The notes beneath the pieces were generated by a model. That model was given only the letters and a program-made list of their open reading frames with translations, was not told where the DNA came from and searched no databases. DNA of 50,682 nt from Halobacteriales archaeon SW_5_70_135 (GTDB taxonomy: Archaea; Halobacteriota; Halobacteria; Halobacteriales; SW-7-71-33), in assembly GCA_003022865.1 (NCBI GenBank), contig PXSK01000006.1, positions 1 to 50,682 of the forward strand. The letters run 5' to 3'. Below are positions 9,105-16,865 of this stretch, piece by piece; position 1 is the stretch's first letter, and the number at the start of each line of letters is the position of its first letter. Position numbers and translations under genes: made by a program.

Positions 9105-9641
9105 TCAGTCGTCTTCGAGCGCGTCGGCGATGCGCTGGAGCTGGCGGGTGGCGTCGCGCACCTCGTCGCGCAGCTGGCGCACCTCGCGGACGAGGTCCTC
9201 GTCGGCGACGCTCTCCCCGCCCTGGGCGTCGCCCGGACCCGGACCCGGACTTGCGCCCGCACCCCCACCAGGACCGCCGCCGGGACCGCCGCCCATCATC
9301 CCGCTCATCATCTGGGCGAACGGGTTGCCGCCCATGCCGCCCGGACCGCCCGGACCCGGCGGTCCCTCACTCTCGCCATCGCCCTCTTGGGCGCGCTGCT
9401 CGCGGATCTCCTCGACCCGCTCGCGGAAGGACTTCTCGTCGTCCGCCTCGCCCTCGTGGCTCTCGCCGTCGCCCTCCTCGCCGTCGTGCGCTTCGTGGTC
9501 GTGCTCGTGACCCTCGCTCTCGTGTCCGTGGTCGCGGTCGTGGTCCTCGGCCTCGCTTTCGCTCTCGTGGTCGTGGTCGTGGTCCTCGGCCTCGCTTTCG
9601 CTCTCGTGGTCGCGGTCGTGGTCCCCGGCGTCGTCTGCCAT
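9105..9641 (-). CDS. His/Asp/Glu-rich protein with glycine-rich middle and C-terminal coiled coil
   Basis: 178 residues and no recognised domain. Residues 5-65 are almost entirely His, Asp, Glu and Ser, including two direct copies of a 13-residue unit (DHxxDHESESEAE), which suggests metal or histone-like charge binding. A KSFRERVEEIREQRAQ helix follows, then a Gly/Pro/Met-rich linker with GGMGGNPFAQMMSGMMGG. The last 35 residues (DLVREVRQLRDEVRDATRQL) form a likely coiled coil. There is no signal peptide or membrane segment. The ATG at 9641 follows an AAAACCC/TTTTCGG stretch. Function is unknown. Confidence 0.75.
   Translation of the reverse strand: MADDAGDHDRDHESESEAEDHDHDHESESEAEDHDRDHGHESEGHEHDHEAHDGEEGDGESHEGEADDEKSFRERVEEIREQRAQEGDGESEGPPGPGGPGGMGGNPFAQMMSGMMGGGPGGGPGGGAGASPGPGPGDAQGGESVADEDLVREVRQLRDEVRDATRQLQRIADALEDD
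9541..9618 (-). repeat. Two tandem copies of a 39-bp coding repeat
   Basis: The plus-strand unit beginning GGTCCTCGGCCTCGCTTTCG occurs at 9542 and again at 9581, a period of exactly 39 bp (13 codons) with one or two differences. It encodes the duplicated DHxxDHESESEAE unit. Confidence 0.85.
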
Positions 9642-9937
9642 GGCCCGCCCTTTCGGAGCCGCGCCGAAAAGGGTTTTCGTCGGAGAGGACGTCGGGTGTT
9701 CGTCGTCTCCCGTGTTCGCTCTCGGTTCCGTTCTCCTGAGCGCTCCCGCCGGCTGTCCACACGCCGTCTCGACGCTCTCGGTCCGCCCGTGCCGGCTCGA
9801 AGCTCCGGTCCGCTCCGGCCGCGTCGGGACGCGAGCACCGCACGAGCACCGCGACGAGCCGGGGAGCACGGCGAGTGAGAGTCGTCGAGCGTGCCGAGAG
9901 GTTCGTGTGTCGGGTCTCGACGACCGGAACGGAAAAG
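9642..9937. other. Intergenic stretch without recognised genes
   Basis: 296 bp between two minus-strand genes. It holds the upstream region of the His-rich gene (AAAAGGGTTTTCG at 9666-9678 is a possible promoter element). No convincing open frame, RNA or repeat was found. Confidence 0.5.
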
Positions 9938-10762
9938 TCAGCTGAAGGCGCCGAGGCTGGACTGCAGGTCCCGCTCGCTCCGGCCCGTCGTGACCTCGTA
10001 GCCCACTAGGTCGCGCAGGTCGACGGCGTAGGTGGTGGCCGCACGCTCCAGCACGAGCACGCGACCCTTGAGCCCGCGGACGCTGCCGGCCGCGAGGGTG
10101 TCGGCGACCGGACGCGCGTCGAGGTCGAGACCGTAGTCCAGGTCGGCGGTCCGGACGGGGTCGAACGCCGCGAGCAGGGACCGCCAGGCGTCGTCGTCGA
10201 CCGGGCGCGCCAGCCCCTCGATCTTCGTCGGGACACGAACGCTGTCGCCCACGTCGGCGGCGATCTCGGCCTCGATCTCTCGGGCGAGGCGGCCGTTGGA
10301 GACGCTGTGGAGGTGTGCGGCGCGGTCGGCACCCTGCTCGCGCCACCGGGCGTCGAGCCGCTCCAGCCGGGTGACACCCACCTTGAACGTCGCGGGCGCG
10401 AAGGCGGCGAGGTAGACGGCGTGCTCCTGGTAGCAGTCCATCTCGGCTTTGAGACAGGTGCCGGTACAGCGGGCACAGACCCAGTCGTCGGTGTGGTCGG
10501 CGCAGTACGGCGCGCGGTCGTTCGGACAGGCACGGTGGCTCTCGCCGTCGAGGACGCCCGCACAGCGGCGCTCGCCGAGCGTGTACTCGAGAGTCGTCCC
10601 GGGGGTGAGTGGGACGCGCTCGACCGCGCCGCCGCCGGCGAGGTCGTCGGCGGGCAGTGCCGTTCGCCCGCCGTGGCCCACGGTCCGGTCGCCGTCACGA
10701 GCGAGACGCAGCGCCGGCTCGCGCTCGGCGCCGCCGGCCGTGTCGTACCCGACGATCTGCAC
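9938..10762 (-). CDS. DUF2797 family protein (Cys-rich)
   Basis: 274 residues. It matches the haloarchaeal DUF2797 type: an N-terminal beta part, a Cys-rich zinc-ribbon-like middle (ACPNDRAPYCADHTDDWVC, then CTGTCLKAEMDC) and a C-terminal half with FKVGVTRLERLDARWREQGA that resembles GIY-YIG-like folds (inference). Biochemical function is not known to me. A TTG at 10786 would add eight residues, but the GTG at 10762 gives the start VQIVGYD expected for the family. It is divergent from the subtilase gene. Confidence 0.75.
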   Translation of the reverse strand: MQIVGYDTAGGAEREPALRLARDGDRTVGHGGRTALPADDLAGGGAVERVPLTPGTTLEYTLGERRCAGVLDGESHRACPNDRAPYCADHTDDWVCARCTGTCLKAEMDCYQEHAVYLAAFAPATFKVGVTRLERLDARWREQGADRAAHLHSVSNGRLAREIEAEIAADVGDSVRVPTKIEGLARPVDDDAWRSLLAAFDPVRTADLDYGLDLDARPVADTLAAGSVRGLKGRVLVLERAATTYAVDLRDLVGYEVTTGRSERDLQSSLGAFS

Positions 10763-10878
10763 AGCACGGGTTCGGCGAACGGTCAAAAAGTCGTGTCGCT
10801 TCGCGCGTCCGGCACCGGCGACTGCTGAGAACCGACCGGGGCGACCATTTTTGACCCTGCGTACGTGAGAAGTGATCG
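10763..10878. promoter_or_regulatory. Divergent promoter region, DUF2797 gene and subtilase gene
   Basis: A 116-bp gap. Plus strand: CCATTTTTGACC (10848-10859) lies about 28 bases before the subtilase ATG. Minus strand: a CTTTTTGACC run (10780-10789) lies 18-27 bases before the GTG at 10762. Confidence 0.45.
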
Positions 10879-12081
10879 ATGAGCGAAGAGGGCGAGGCGG
10901 GACTCTCTCGACGGTCGCTCCTGCGGGCGACCGGCGACACGCTGCTGGTCGCCGGCGCGGTCGGCGGCGCGCTCGGGCTGTACGGGCGCGACGGCGACGA
11001 GGAGTCGGTCACGGCGAACGTGGGATACACCGACCGTATCGAGCGCGGCGCGCTCGCGTCGGCGTCGACGGAGGTGCTCCGGCGCTACGCGTTCGACGCC
11101 GCGACGGTCAGGCTCCCGGAGGCGGCGATGTCGTCGCTCCGGCGCCGACCGGGCGTCGAGTACGTCGAACCGGAGCTGACGATGCACGCGCTCGGTCCCG
11201 GCGGCTGTCGCAGCGCCTACCGCGGCGCGGGCGAGACGGACTGTCTCCCGTGGGGGATCGACCGCACGGACGCCGACCTCGCCCACGAGCAGGGGTACAC
11301 CGGCTCGGGCGCCGACGTCGCCGTCGTCGACACCGGCATCGACGCCTCACATCCGGACCTGCCGAACCTCGGCGAGGGGAAAGGTATCGTCGACTCCGGC
11401 GGCGACGAGCCCTGGGACGACGACATGGGCCACGGCACCCACTGTGCCGGCATCGTCGGCGCCGACGGCTCGATCGAGGGTGTCGTCCCCGACGCCACCC
11501 TGCACGCCGTGAAGGTGCTCGACTCCAGGGGTGCCGGCTCCACCTCGGACATCGCCGCCGGTATCGAGTGGGTCGCCGACCAGGAGTACGACGTCTGCTC
11601 GCTGTCGCTGGGGTCGGGTCGGCGCTCCCGCGTCGTCGCCGAGGCCTGCCGGTACGCCCACGAACGGGGCGTGCTCGTCGTCGCCGCCGCCGGCAACTCC
11701 GGGCCCTGCTCGGACTGTGTCGGCTACCCGGCCGCCGAGGAGGAGGTGATCGCCGTTTCGGCGACGTCGGACGACGACACACTGGCGCGGTTCTCCTCTA
11801 CCGGGCCGGAGGTCGAGGTCGCCGCCCCCGGCGAGAGCGTCTACTCGACGACGCCGGACGGCCACGCGAAGAAGTCGGGCACCTCGATGGCCTGCCCGCA
11901 CGTCTCCGGGCTCGGCGGACTGCTCGCGGCGGAGGGCCAGGACGCCGAGACCGCCCGCGAGACCGTCGGCGAGAGCGCCGAGAACGTCGGCCTCGACGAC
12001 ACGGAGTCCGGCGCCGGCCTGCTCGACGTCGCCGCCGCCGTCGGCCTCGACTCGGAGGACGACGGTACCGGCACCTGCTGA
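10879..12081 (+). CDS. Tat-exported S8 family serine protease (halolysin/subtilase type)
   Basis: 400 residues. The N-terminus LSRRSLLRATGD followed by a hydrophobic run is a twin-arginine signal. Residues about 44-103 are an I9-like propeptide ending near VEYVEPEL. The catalytic triad is complete: Asp151 (VVDTGID), His185 (GHGTHCAG) and Ser336 (GTSMACPH), with oxyanion Asn273 (AAGNSG). Nine cysteines, high for a haloarchaeal protein, suggest disulphides outside the cell. Compared with classic halolysins it lacks the long C-terminal extension and ends soon after the catalytic domain. The next gene, 56 bp downstream on the same strand, is a BsuPI-type protein, a family that includes a subtilisin inhibitor. 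Confidence 0.93.
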   Translation: MSEEGEAGLSRRSLLRATGDTLLVAGAVGGALGLYGRDGDEESVTANVGYTDRIERGALASASTEVLRRYAFDAATVRLPEAAMSSLRRRPGVEYVEPELTMHALGPGGCRSAYRGAGETDCLPWGIDRTDADLAHEQGYTGSGADVAVVDTGIDASHPDLPNLGEGKGIVDSGGDEPWDDDMGHGTHCAGIVGADGSIEGVVPDATLHAVKVLDSRGAGSTSDIAAGIEWVADQEYDVCSLSLGSGRRSRVVAEACRYAHERGVLVVAAAGNSGPCSDCVGYPAAEEEVIAVSATSDDDTLARFSSTGPEVEVAAPGESVYSTTPDGHAKKSGTSMACPHVSGLGGLLAAEGQDAETARETVGESAENVGLDDTESGAGLLDVAAAVGLDSEDDGTGTC

Positions 12082-12137
12082 CCGCGACCGGCGAACACGT
12101 ACCGTACCCTCAAGAGGCTCCCCGCCGAAAGTCGCGT

Positions 12138-12470
12138 ATGACTCTCGAAGGCAGCCTCGACGTGACCGTCGGGAACGGTGTCGAGTTCGAGTTCGCGGTG
12201 CACAACGGCGGTGACGACCCCGTCGAGATGCGGTTCGCCGACGCCCAGACGTTCGACGTCGTCGTCGAGCGCGACGACGGCGAGGAAGTCTGGCGCTTCT
12301 CCGAGGGGATGATGTTCGCACAGATGCTCCAGGAGGAGACCCTCTCGCCGGACGAGACGGAGACCTTCGAGGCGGTCTGGGACGAGCCCGACCCCGGCGA
12401 GTACCACGCCCGCGGCACGCTCGCCGCCACCGACGCCGACTGCTCGGCCGAGGCCTCGTTCAGCGTCTGA
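12138..12470 (+). CDS. BsuPI-related putative proteinase inhibitor domain protein
   Basis: 110 residues forming a single immunoglobulin-like domain. The sequence follows the BsuPI pattern: VGNGVEFEFAVHNGGDDPVE (first strands), FADAQTFDVVVERDDGEEVW, then FAQMLQEETLSPDETETF and a final WDEPDPGEYHARGTL. BsuPI was described in Bacillus subtilis as an inhibitor of the intracellular subtilisin ISP-1. There is no signal peptide, so this copy should be cytoplasmic. That fits a role in holding the neighbouring Tat-exported (pre-folded) subtilase inactive before export, but this is inference. It could share a transcript with the protease (56-bp gap). Confidence 0.7.
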   Translation: MTLEGSLDVTVGNGVEFEFAVHNGGDDPVEMRFADAQTFDVVVERDDGEEVWRFSEGMMFAQMLQEETLSPDETETFEAVWDEPDPGEYHARGTLAATDADCSAEASFSV

Positions 12471-12486
12471 CTCCGTCAGGCCGGCG

Positions 12487-13434
12487 TCAGACCGCGCCCG
12501 TCTCCGCTCTGAGCTCGGGGAGGAGTTCGCGTGCCGCGCGCCGCACCGCCGCCTCGCTCTCCAGGTCGGGCTCGAAGCCCAGGTCGGTGAGTTTCTCGAT
12601 CGCCAGTCGCATCTTCGGGACGTCACCCACCCAGCCGCGGTCGCCGCCAGTGTACGTGCGCTCGGGGTCGACGCCTATCTCCTCGGCGACGACGGAGGCG
12701 ATGCGGTCGACCGAGACGGTGGTGTGTGTGCCGAGGTTGTAGACGTTGTACTGGTCGTCGGCGTGCTCGACGACGTGTTCGATCGCCGCCACGCAGTCGC
12801 TGACGTGCATGTACGACTTCTCCTGGCGGCCGTCGCCGAGGACCGTGAGCGCCGAGGGGTCTTCGAGCAGCTTCTCGACGAAGTCGGGGACGACGTTGCC
12901 CCGCTGGCCGGGACCGACGATGTTGGCGAAGCGGAACACCCACGACTGCACGCCGTAGGCGTTGGCGTACGTCGAGACCAGTCCCTCGTCGGCGAGTTTG
13001 GCGACGCCGTACTCGCTGATCGGCTCCAGGGGGCCGTACTCTTCCGGCGTCGGTCGCGGCGCCTCGCCGTACACCGTCGAGGAGGAGGTGAAGGCGAAGC
13101 CGTCGAGGTCGACCTCGTCGGCGCGCTCGAGCAGGGTGTACGTCATCGCGGTGTTGCGCTCGACGAGTTCGCGGTCGTCGGGGTAGTCGACGTCCGAGAT
13201 CGCCGCCAGGTGGAAGACGACGTCAACCGCGGGCGTGAGCAGCCTCTCGACGACGTCGGGGTCGGTCACGTCGCCCGCGTGGAACGTCGCCGCGTCGGGC
13301 ACGCGACTCCGGTCGCCGTAGGAGAGGTCGTCGACGACGTGGACGTCGTTGTCCGCGGCGAGGCGCTCGGCCAGCGCGGACCCGACCAGCCCGGCGCCGC
13401 CCGTGACGAGGATCCGTCGGTCCTGCAGGTCCAT
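12487..13434 (-). CDS. NAD-dependent epimerase/dehydratase (UDP-glucose 4-epimerase-like)
   Basis: 315 residues, an extended SDR enzyme acting on nucleotide sugars. The NAD-binding TGGAGLVGSALAE lies at 11-23, VFHLAAISDVD at 73-83, the catalytic serine region TSSSTVYGE at 116-124 and YGVAK at 142-146 (Tyr and Lys of the catalytic set). The C-terminal half has VLGDGRQEKSYMHVSDC and YNLGTHTTVSV, typical for galE-like enzymes. The exact sugar is uncertain. Convergent with the BsuPI gene, with only 16 bp between stops. Confidence 0.92.
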   Translation of the reverse strand: MDLQDRRILVTGGAGLVGSALAERLAADNDVHVVDDLSYGDRSRVPDAATFHAGDVTDPDVVERLLTPAVDVVFHLAAISDVDYPDDRELVERNTAMTYTLLERADEVDLDGFAFTSSSTVYGEAPRPTPEEYGPLEPISEYGVAKLADEGLVSTYANAYGVQSWVFRFANIVGPGQRGNVVPDFVEKLLEDPSALTVLGDGRQEKSYMHVSDCVAAIEHVVEHADDQYNVYNLGTHTTVSVDRIASVVAEEIGVDPERTYTGGDRGWVGDVPKMRLAIEKLTDLGFEPDLESEAAVRRAARELLPELRAETGAV

Positions 13435-13594
13435 GTCGGCCGCTCGCCGGCACCGGGAAAGTGTCTTCCGGTCGGGGGAGCCGCCGGGCGAACGCTCTTG
13501 TGCGGGCCGGGCGTAGCCGGGACGGATGAACGCATCCGAGCGGCTCCGCCGTCCGTCGACGGTCGACGGGCGCGACGGAGAGCGTCGGCGGGCG

Positions 13595-14791
13595 ATGACG
13601 GACGGCGGGACGGGCGAGCGGGCGCCGCGGGCGGCGGCCGTCGGCGACGACCCCGAGGCCTTCCACGAGCGGGCCCAGGAGTTCGCCGGCCGCCACGGCG
13701 CGGCCGGCCTGGACTTCTCGCCGGCCTCGCTCGCCCGACTGGACGAACTGGTGGCCGACGAGGAGCCGGAGTGGACGACCGTCGAGCTCGAGGACGGCCG
13801 GGAGGCGACGGTGGCGCCGCTGGCGGCCGCCGCGGCCTGCTACTTCGCGGCGGTGCTGGTCCGCTCGTACGACGCCGGCTGGGTCGCCGACGAGGACTAC
13901 CGCTGGGCGCTGTCGGTCGAGCCGCCCGACGGCGGGGAGCTGCGGCTCAACGCCTTCGGCATCGCCCACGAGGGGCTGGCGGACGTGCCGCGGTTCGCGG
14001 TGACCCACGACGCACTGGTCGTCGAGCTGGAACTGGACGGCGAGCGGGTGGCAGACCCACAGGCGGAGGCCGCCGCGGCGGACGACGAGGTCGCCGGCGC
14101 CGAGGAGCTGCGGGCGGCCGCCGCCGAGGACCCGGAGGTGGCGATGGCCGCCGCCGCGGCCGGCATCGACGCCGAGGAGCTGATCGCCGGCTTCCGGGAG
14201 GACGCCGCCGACCTCGTCGAGGCGTGGCCGAGCTACGACTTAGACTACTCGGCCGCGTCGCTCGGACGACTGGACGCTCTCGTCCGTATGGAGCTGGCCG
14301 ACGACGCCCTCGCGGACGCGACCTTCGGCGCCACGAGCGACGAGCGCGACCTCCTCTTCACCGTTCGGGTGATGCAGGTCGCCGGCTACCTCGGAGAGGT
14401 GTTCCGCCGACAGGCCGACGCGACCTGGGAGACGACCGACGGCCCGGCGCTGGCCGTCGACGGACCGGACGGCACCGCCGAGGTCGAGCCGATCCGCGTC
14501 GCCGCCGGCGCCGTGCGCGACGGCGACTCGACCGCCGCCGTCTTCGGGGACGTGGTCAGCCGGCTCGGGGTCGAGGACGCCGGCGTCGAGGTCGACCCCG
14601 ACGAGCCGGCGTTCGCCCCCGAGGTCGGCACGGACGCCGCACCCGGGACGACACCGGACGTCGAGGGCGACGGCGTCACCGTCGACACCGACGTCACGCC
14701 CGAGGACGTCGACGTCGACCTCGACGCGGAGGACCTCGACGTGGACGTCGCGCCCGACGCGGGCGACGAGGGCGACGAGGAGGAGCACTGA
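13595..14791 (+). CDS. Hypothetical protein with two copies of one domain and an acidic tail
   Basis: 398 residues. The first domain contains LDFSPASLARLDELV and YFAAVLVRSYDAGWV; the second repeats the scheme with LDYSAASLGRLDALV and GYLGEVFRRQADATW. This internal duplication resembles the small DUF3806/DUF6278-type fold, although I am not sure of the family. Between the copies is an Ala/Glu-rich helix. The C-terminal 60 residues are an Asp/Val-rich tail (EDVDVDLDAEDLDVDV). The frame is open to an ATG at 13526, but those 23 residues are Arg-rich and unlike the acidic rest, so the ATG at 13595 is preferred. No signal peptide or membrane helix; function unknown. Confidence 0.65.
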   Translation: MTDGGTGERAPRAAAVGDDPEAFHERAQEFAGRHGAAGLDFSPASLARLDELVADEEPEWTTVELEDGREATVAPLAAAAACYFAAVLVRSYDAGWVADEDYRWALSVEPPDGGELRLNAFGIAHEGLADVPRFAVTHDALVVELELDGERVADPQAEAAAADDEVAGAEELRAAAAEDPEVAMAAAAAGIDAEELIAGFREDAADLVEAWPSYDLDYSAASLGRLDALVRMELADDALADATFGATSDERDLLFTVRVMQVAGYLGEVFRRQADATWETTDGPALAVDGPDGTAEVEPIRVAAGAVRDGDSTAAVFGDVVSRLGVEDAGVEVDPDEPAFAPEVGTDAAPGTTPDVEGDGVTVDTDVTPEDVDVDLDAEDLDVDVAPDAGDEGDEEEH

Positions 14792-14792
14792 C

Positions 14793-14951
14793 CGCGACGA
14801 GACGGCCGAGACCGGAACAGCGCCGGTCGACCGGTTCCGCTCGCGCGAGGCGGTCACCGGCGGCGAGACCGCCGCCGACCACGTCGTCCACTACGGCGGC
14901 CAGCTCTACTGGGTCGAGACGCGCTTCGGTGCGTTCGTCGACGACACCTGA
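14793..14951 (+). pseudogene. Small conserved-looking frame without a usable start codon
   Basis: An open frame of 52 codons begins right after the stop of the preceding gene and ends DHVVHYGGQLYWVETRFGAF(VDDT). Its composition looks like a genuine haloarchaeal protein, yet no ATG, GTG or TTG occurs in this frame for more than 90 bases upstream. It may be the 3' part of a truncated or frameshifted gene, or a gene using a non-standard start. Function unknown. Confidence 0.35.
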
Positions 14952-15043
14952 CCCCGGTCGGCGCGCCAGGCCACGGCGCACACGGCCGCGGCGACGGGTG
15001 AACGCAGTTTCAGTATCGGCGATTACAGAAATGTACTTCAGAT

Positions 15044-15060
15044 TACACTTATGCGGGGCC
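15044..15060 (+). promoter_or_regulatory. TATA-like promoter element for the small membrane protein
   Basis: TACACTTATGCGGGG lies about 30 bases before the ATG at 15081, in a locally AT-richer patch (15005-15055). The spacing fits a leaderless transcript. Confidence 0.45.
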
Positions 15061-15080
15061 GGTACGTAGGGTCGGACGCG

Positions 15081-15359
15081 ATGTACGAACGCAGATTCAC
15101 GACGCACGGCGTCGACGACCGGACAGCGCAGCAGACCCTCGCCGGTGCCGCCCTGACGACGGCGCTGCCCGTCGCGGCGGTCGCCGCTGTCGCCGCGCCC
15201 GCTCTCGCCGCCGCCGTGGCGAGTGCCGCGGCGGTCGCCCTGCTGGTGCGCTCGCCGCTCGGCCGGACCGGTGTCGCTCCGGACGAGCGAGACCCCCCCG
15301 GCGCCGGCGAGGAGACGACCGTCTCGCCCGGCGGCTCGCACTATCCCGTCGACGACTGA
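15081..15359 (+). CDS. Small membrane protein, hypothetical
   Basis: 92 residues. After a polar start (MYERRFTTHGVDDRTAQQ) comes a continuous Ala/Val-rich hydrophobic region long enough for two membrane helices (about residues 20-57), then a polar Pro/Gly-rich tail. No recognised domain. A frame-open ATG at 15051 lies inside the TATA-like element and is not a likely start. Confidence 0.6.
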   Translation: MYERRFTTHGVDDRTAQQTLAGAALTTALPVAAVAAVAAPALAAAVASAAAVALLVRSPLGRTGVAPDERDPPGAGEETTVSPGGSHYPVDD

Positions 15360-15533
15360 CGACGGTTCGGCCCTCCACTCGACGTCCCGACGGCAGAGCG
15401 TGACGTCCCGCCTGACACGACCGCTCGGTGTCCCGACCGCCCGGACGGTGCCGGTCGTGGCACTCCCCGCTCCGTGTCACACTCCCGGTTCCGCGACTGC
15501 AGGACCTATCAACGCGGGGACCGGAGCGGACGC

Positions 15534-16301
15534 ATGGAGCAGTTCCGCAGTCGCCTGCGCTCGGGCGAACCGCTCGTCGGGACCTGGGTGTCGATCGGTC
15601 ACCCCGCGGTCGCCGAGATCGCCGGGAGCGCGGGCGCGGACTTCGTCACCGTCGACACCGAACACGCCGCCGTCGGGATCGAAACCGTCGAAAGTCTGGT
15701 CCGCGCCGTCGAGGCCGCCGGCGACGCCGTGCCGGTCGTCCGGGTCCCCGCCGCCGACCCCGTCCGGATCAAGCGCCTGCTCGACGTCGGCGTCGGCGGG
15801 GTCATGGTGCCACGGGTCGACTCCGCCGCCGAGGCGCGGTCGGTCGTCGACGCCAGTCGCTACCCGCCGCAGGGCGTCCGCGGCACCGCGGCCGGCCGCG
15901 CCGCCGGCTACGGTCGCTCGTTCGCCGACTACCTCCGGACCGCCGACGAGTCGATCGCCCGGATCGTGCAGATCGAGACGGCGGCGGCCGTCGAGGAAGC
16001 GAGCACTGTCGCCGCCGTCGACGGCGTGGACGCCCTGTTCGTCGGGCCCGCGGACCTCTCGGCCGCGCTCGACGTCCACCTCGACTACGACCGCGAGCGC
16101 TTCCGCTCGGCGGTCCGGTCGGTCACGGACGCCGCCGCCGCGGAGGGCGTCCCCGTCGGCGTCTTCGTCACCGACCCCGACCGGATCGACGACTGGCTCT
16201 CGCTGGGGTTCTCGTTCGGGATCGTCGGCTACGACGCGAAGTTCCTGATCGAGGGCAACGACGAGATGACCGCCGCGATGCGGTCGGCACTGGAGGAGTA
16301 A
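15534..16301 (+). CDS. HpcH/HpaI aldolase/citrate lyase family protein
   Basis: 255 residues, the usual length of class II pyruvate aldolases of the HpcH/HpaI type. Motifs: FVTVDTEHAAVGIETVE (active-site His), VGGVMVPRVDSAAEA, IARIVQIETAAAVEEA (metal-binding Glu) and VDALFVGPADLSAAL (metal-binding Asp). The family cleaves or forms 2-keto-4-hydroxy acids such as 2-keto-3-deoxy sugars' degradation products; the substrate is not predictable. The ATG at 15534 gives the conserved start MEQFRSRLRSGEPLVGTW; a more upstream frame-open ATG at 15474 adds 20 unrelated residues. Confidence 0.9.
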   Translation: MEQFRSRLRSGEPLVGTWVSIGHPAVAEIAGSAGADFVTVDTEHAAVGIETVESLVRAVEAAGDAVPVVRVPAADPVRIKRLLDVGVGGVMVPRVDSAAEARSVVDASRYPPQGVRGTAAGRAAGYGRSFADYLRTADESIARIVQIETAAAVEEASTVAAVDGVDALFVGPADLSAALDVHLDYDRERFRSAVRSVTDAAAAEGVPVGVFVTDPDRIDDWLSLGFSFGIVGYDAKFLIEGNDEMTAAMRSALEE

Positions 16302-16865
16302 GCTACCCCGCCCTACTCGCCACCTTCGGTGGCTCCTTGCGGACGGGACTTCCCGTGGATTTCCGCCACTTTCCGTCCCGTCCTCGTGCGTGGGCGTGGC
16401 GCGGTGTACGACGGCAGGACGGGCACGCAGAGGGGTTTCCTGTGCGGTTTCCGTCTCGTGGTCTGGGTCCGAAGCCGTCTCACTCGACGTTAATTCCCGG
16501 TGAACTCGAATGGACACATTTGCAGTGCAGGGATGTGTCCTCGCCCCCGAGTTCGGGGCCGGCCTACGGCGTTCGTAAGACCTGCGGTCTTACGCGCACA
16601 CCAGAACGGCGACGCCGTTCTGGGGACGGCCCTTGCATCGGGTCCATTCTGGCTCCGATGCAGTGTCATGTGTCACGGTACCATGGATGAAAGTGTTGCG
16701 AACGCGCTTCCTCCCCAGCTTGCTCGTTCGCTTCGCTCACTTGTTGAGGCTGGGGCCTCCGCGCTACCGCTCGGTGAGGACGGTCCGCTCGGCCCGCCCG
16801 TCGACGCCGCGACAGGCGAGCCACGTAGCGACCGGCTTTTGTCTGCCGAGCGCCTCCCTCCCGCA
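16302..16865. other. Non-coding gap with palindromes and a possible IS200/IS605-type 3' remnant
   Basis: 564 bp without a normal gene. The minus strand at about 16303-16520 shows fragments in shifting frames, among them KSTGSPVRKEPPKVASRAG followed by a stop, which I recall as similar to the C-terminal tail of haloarchaeal TnpB (OrfB) proteins; this is a weak match. The rest holds a series of perfect hairpins: GCCACC/GGTGGC (16319-16333), CCCCGA/TCGGGG (16545-16558), 16574-16594, 16601-16623 and TGCATCGG/CCGATGCA (16634-16662). No tnpA, no complete tnpB and no clear element ends are present. Confidence 0.4.
16574..16623. repeat. Two adjacent perfect hairpins with 3-base loops
   Basis: CGTAAGACC-TGC-GGTCTTACG (16574-16594, 9-bp stem) and CCAGAACGGC-GAC-GCCGTTCTGG (16601-16623, 10-bp stem) lie six bases apart. 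Neither is followed by a T-run, so they are not ordinary terminators. Confidence 0.85.

Noticed and set aside
12724-15069. 781-codon plus-strand open frame
   Set aside because: Arg/Gly-rich shadow of the epimerase and the duplicated-domain protein; no domain signature.
16574-16623. Rho-independent terminators
   Set aside because: No T-run follows the stems, and archaeal terminators are usually T-runs rather than hairpins.
16500-16865. N-terminal extension of the SDR gene through the palindromes
   Set aside because: Sequence is hairpin DNA with no protein-like pattern; the ATG at 16866 precedes the cofactor strand directly.
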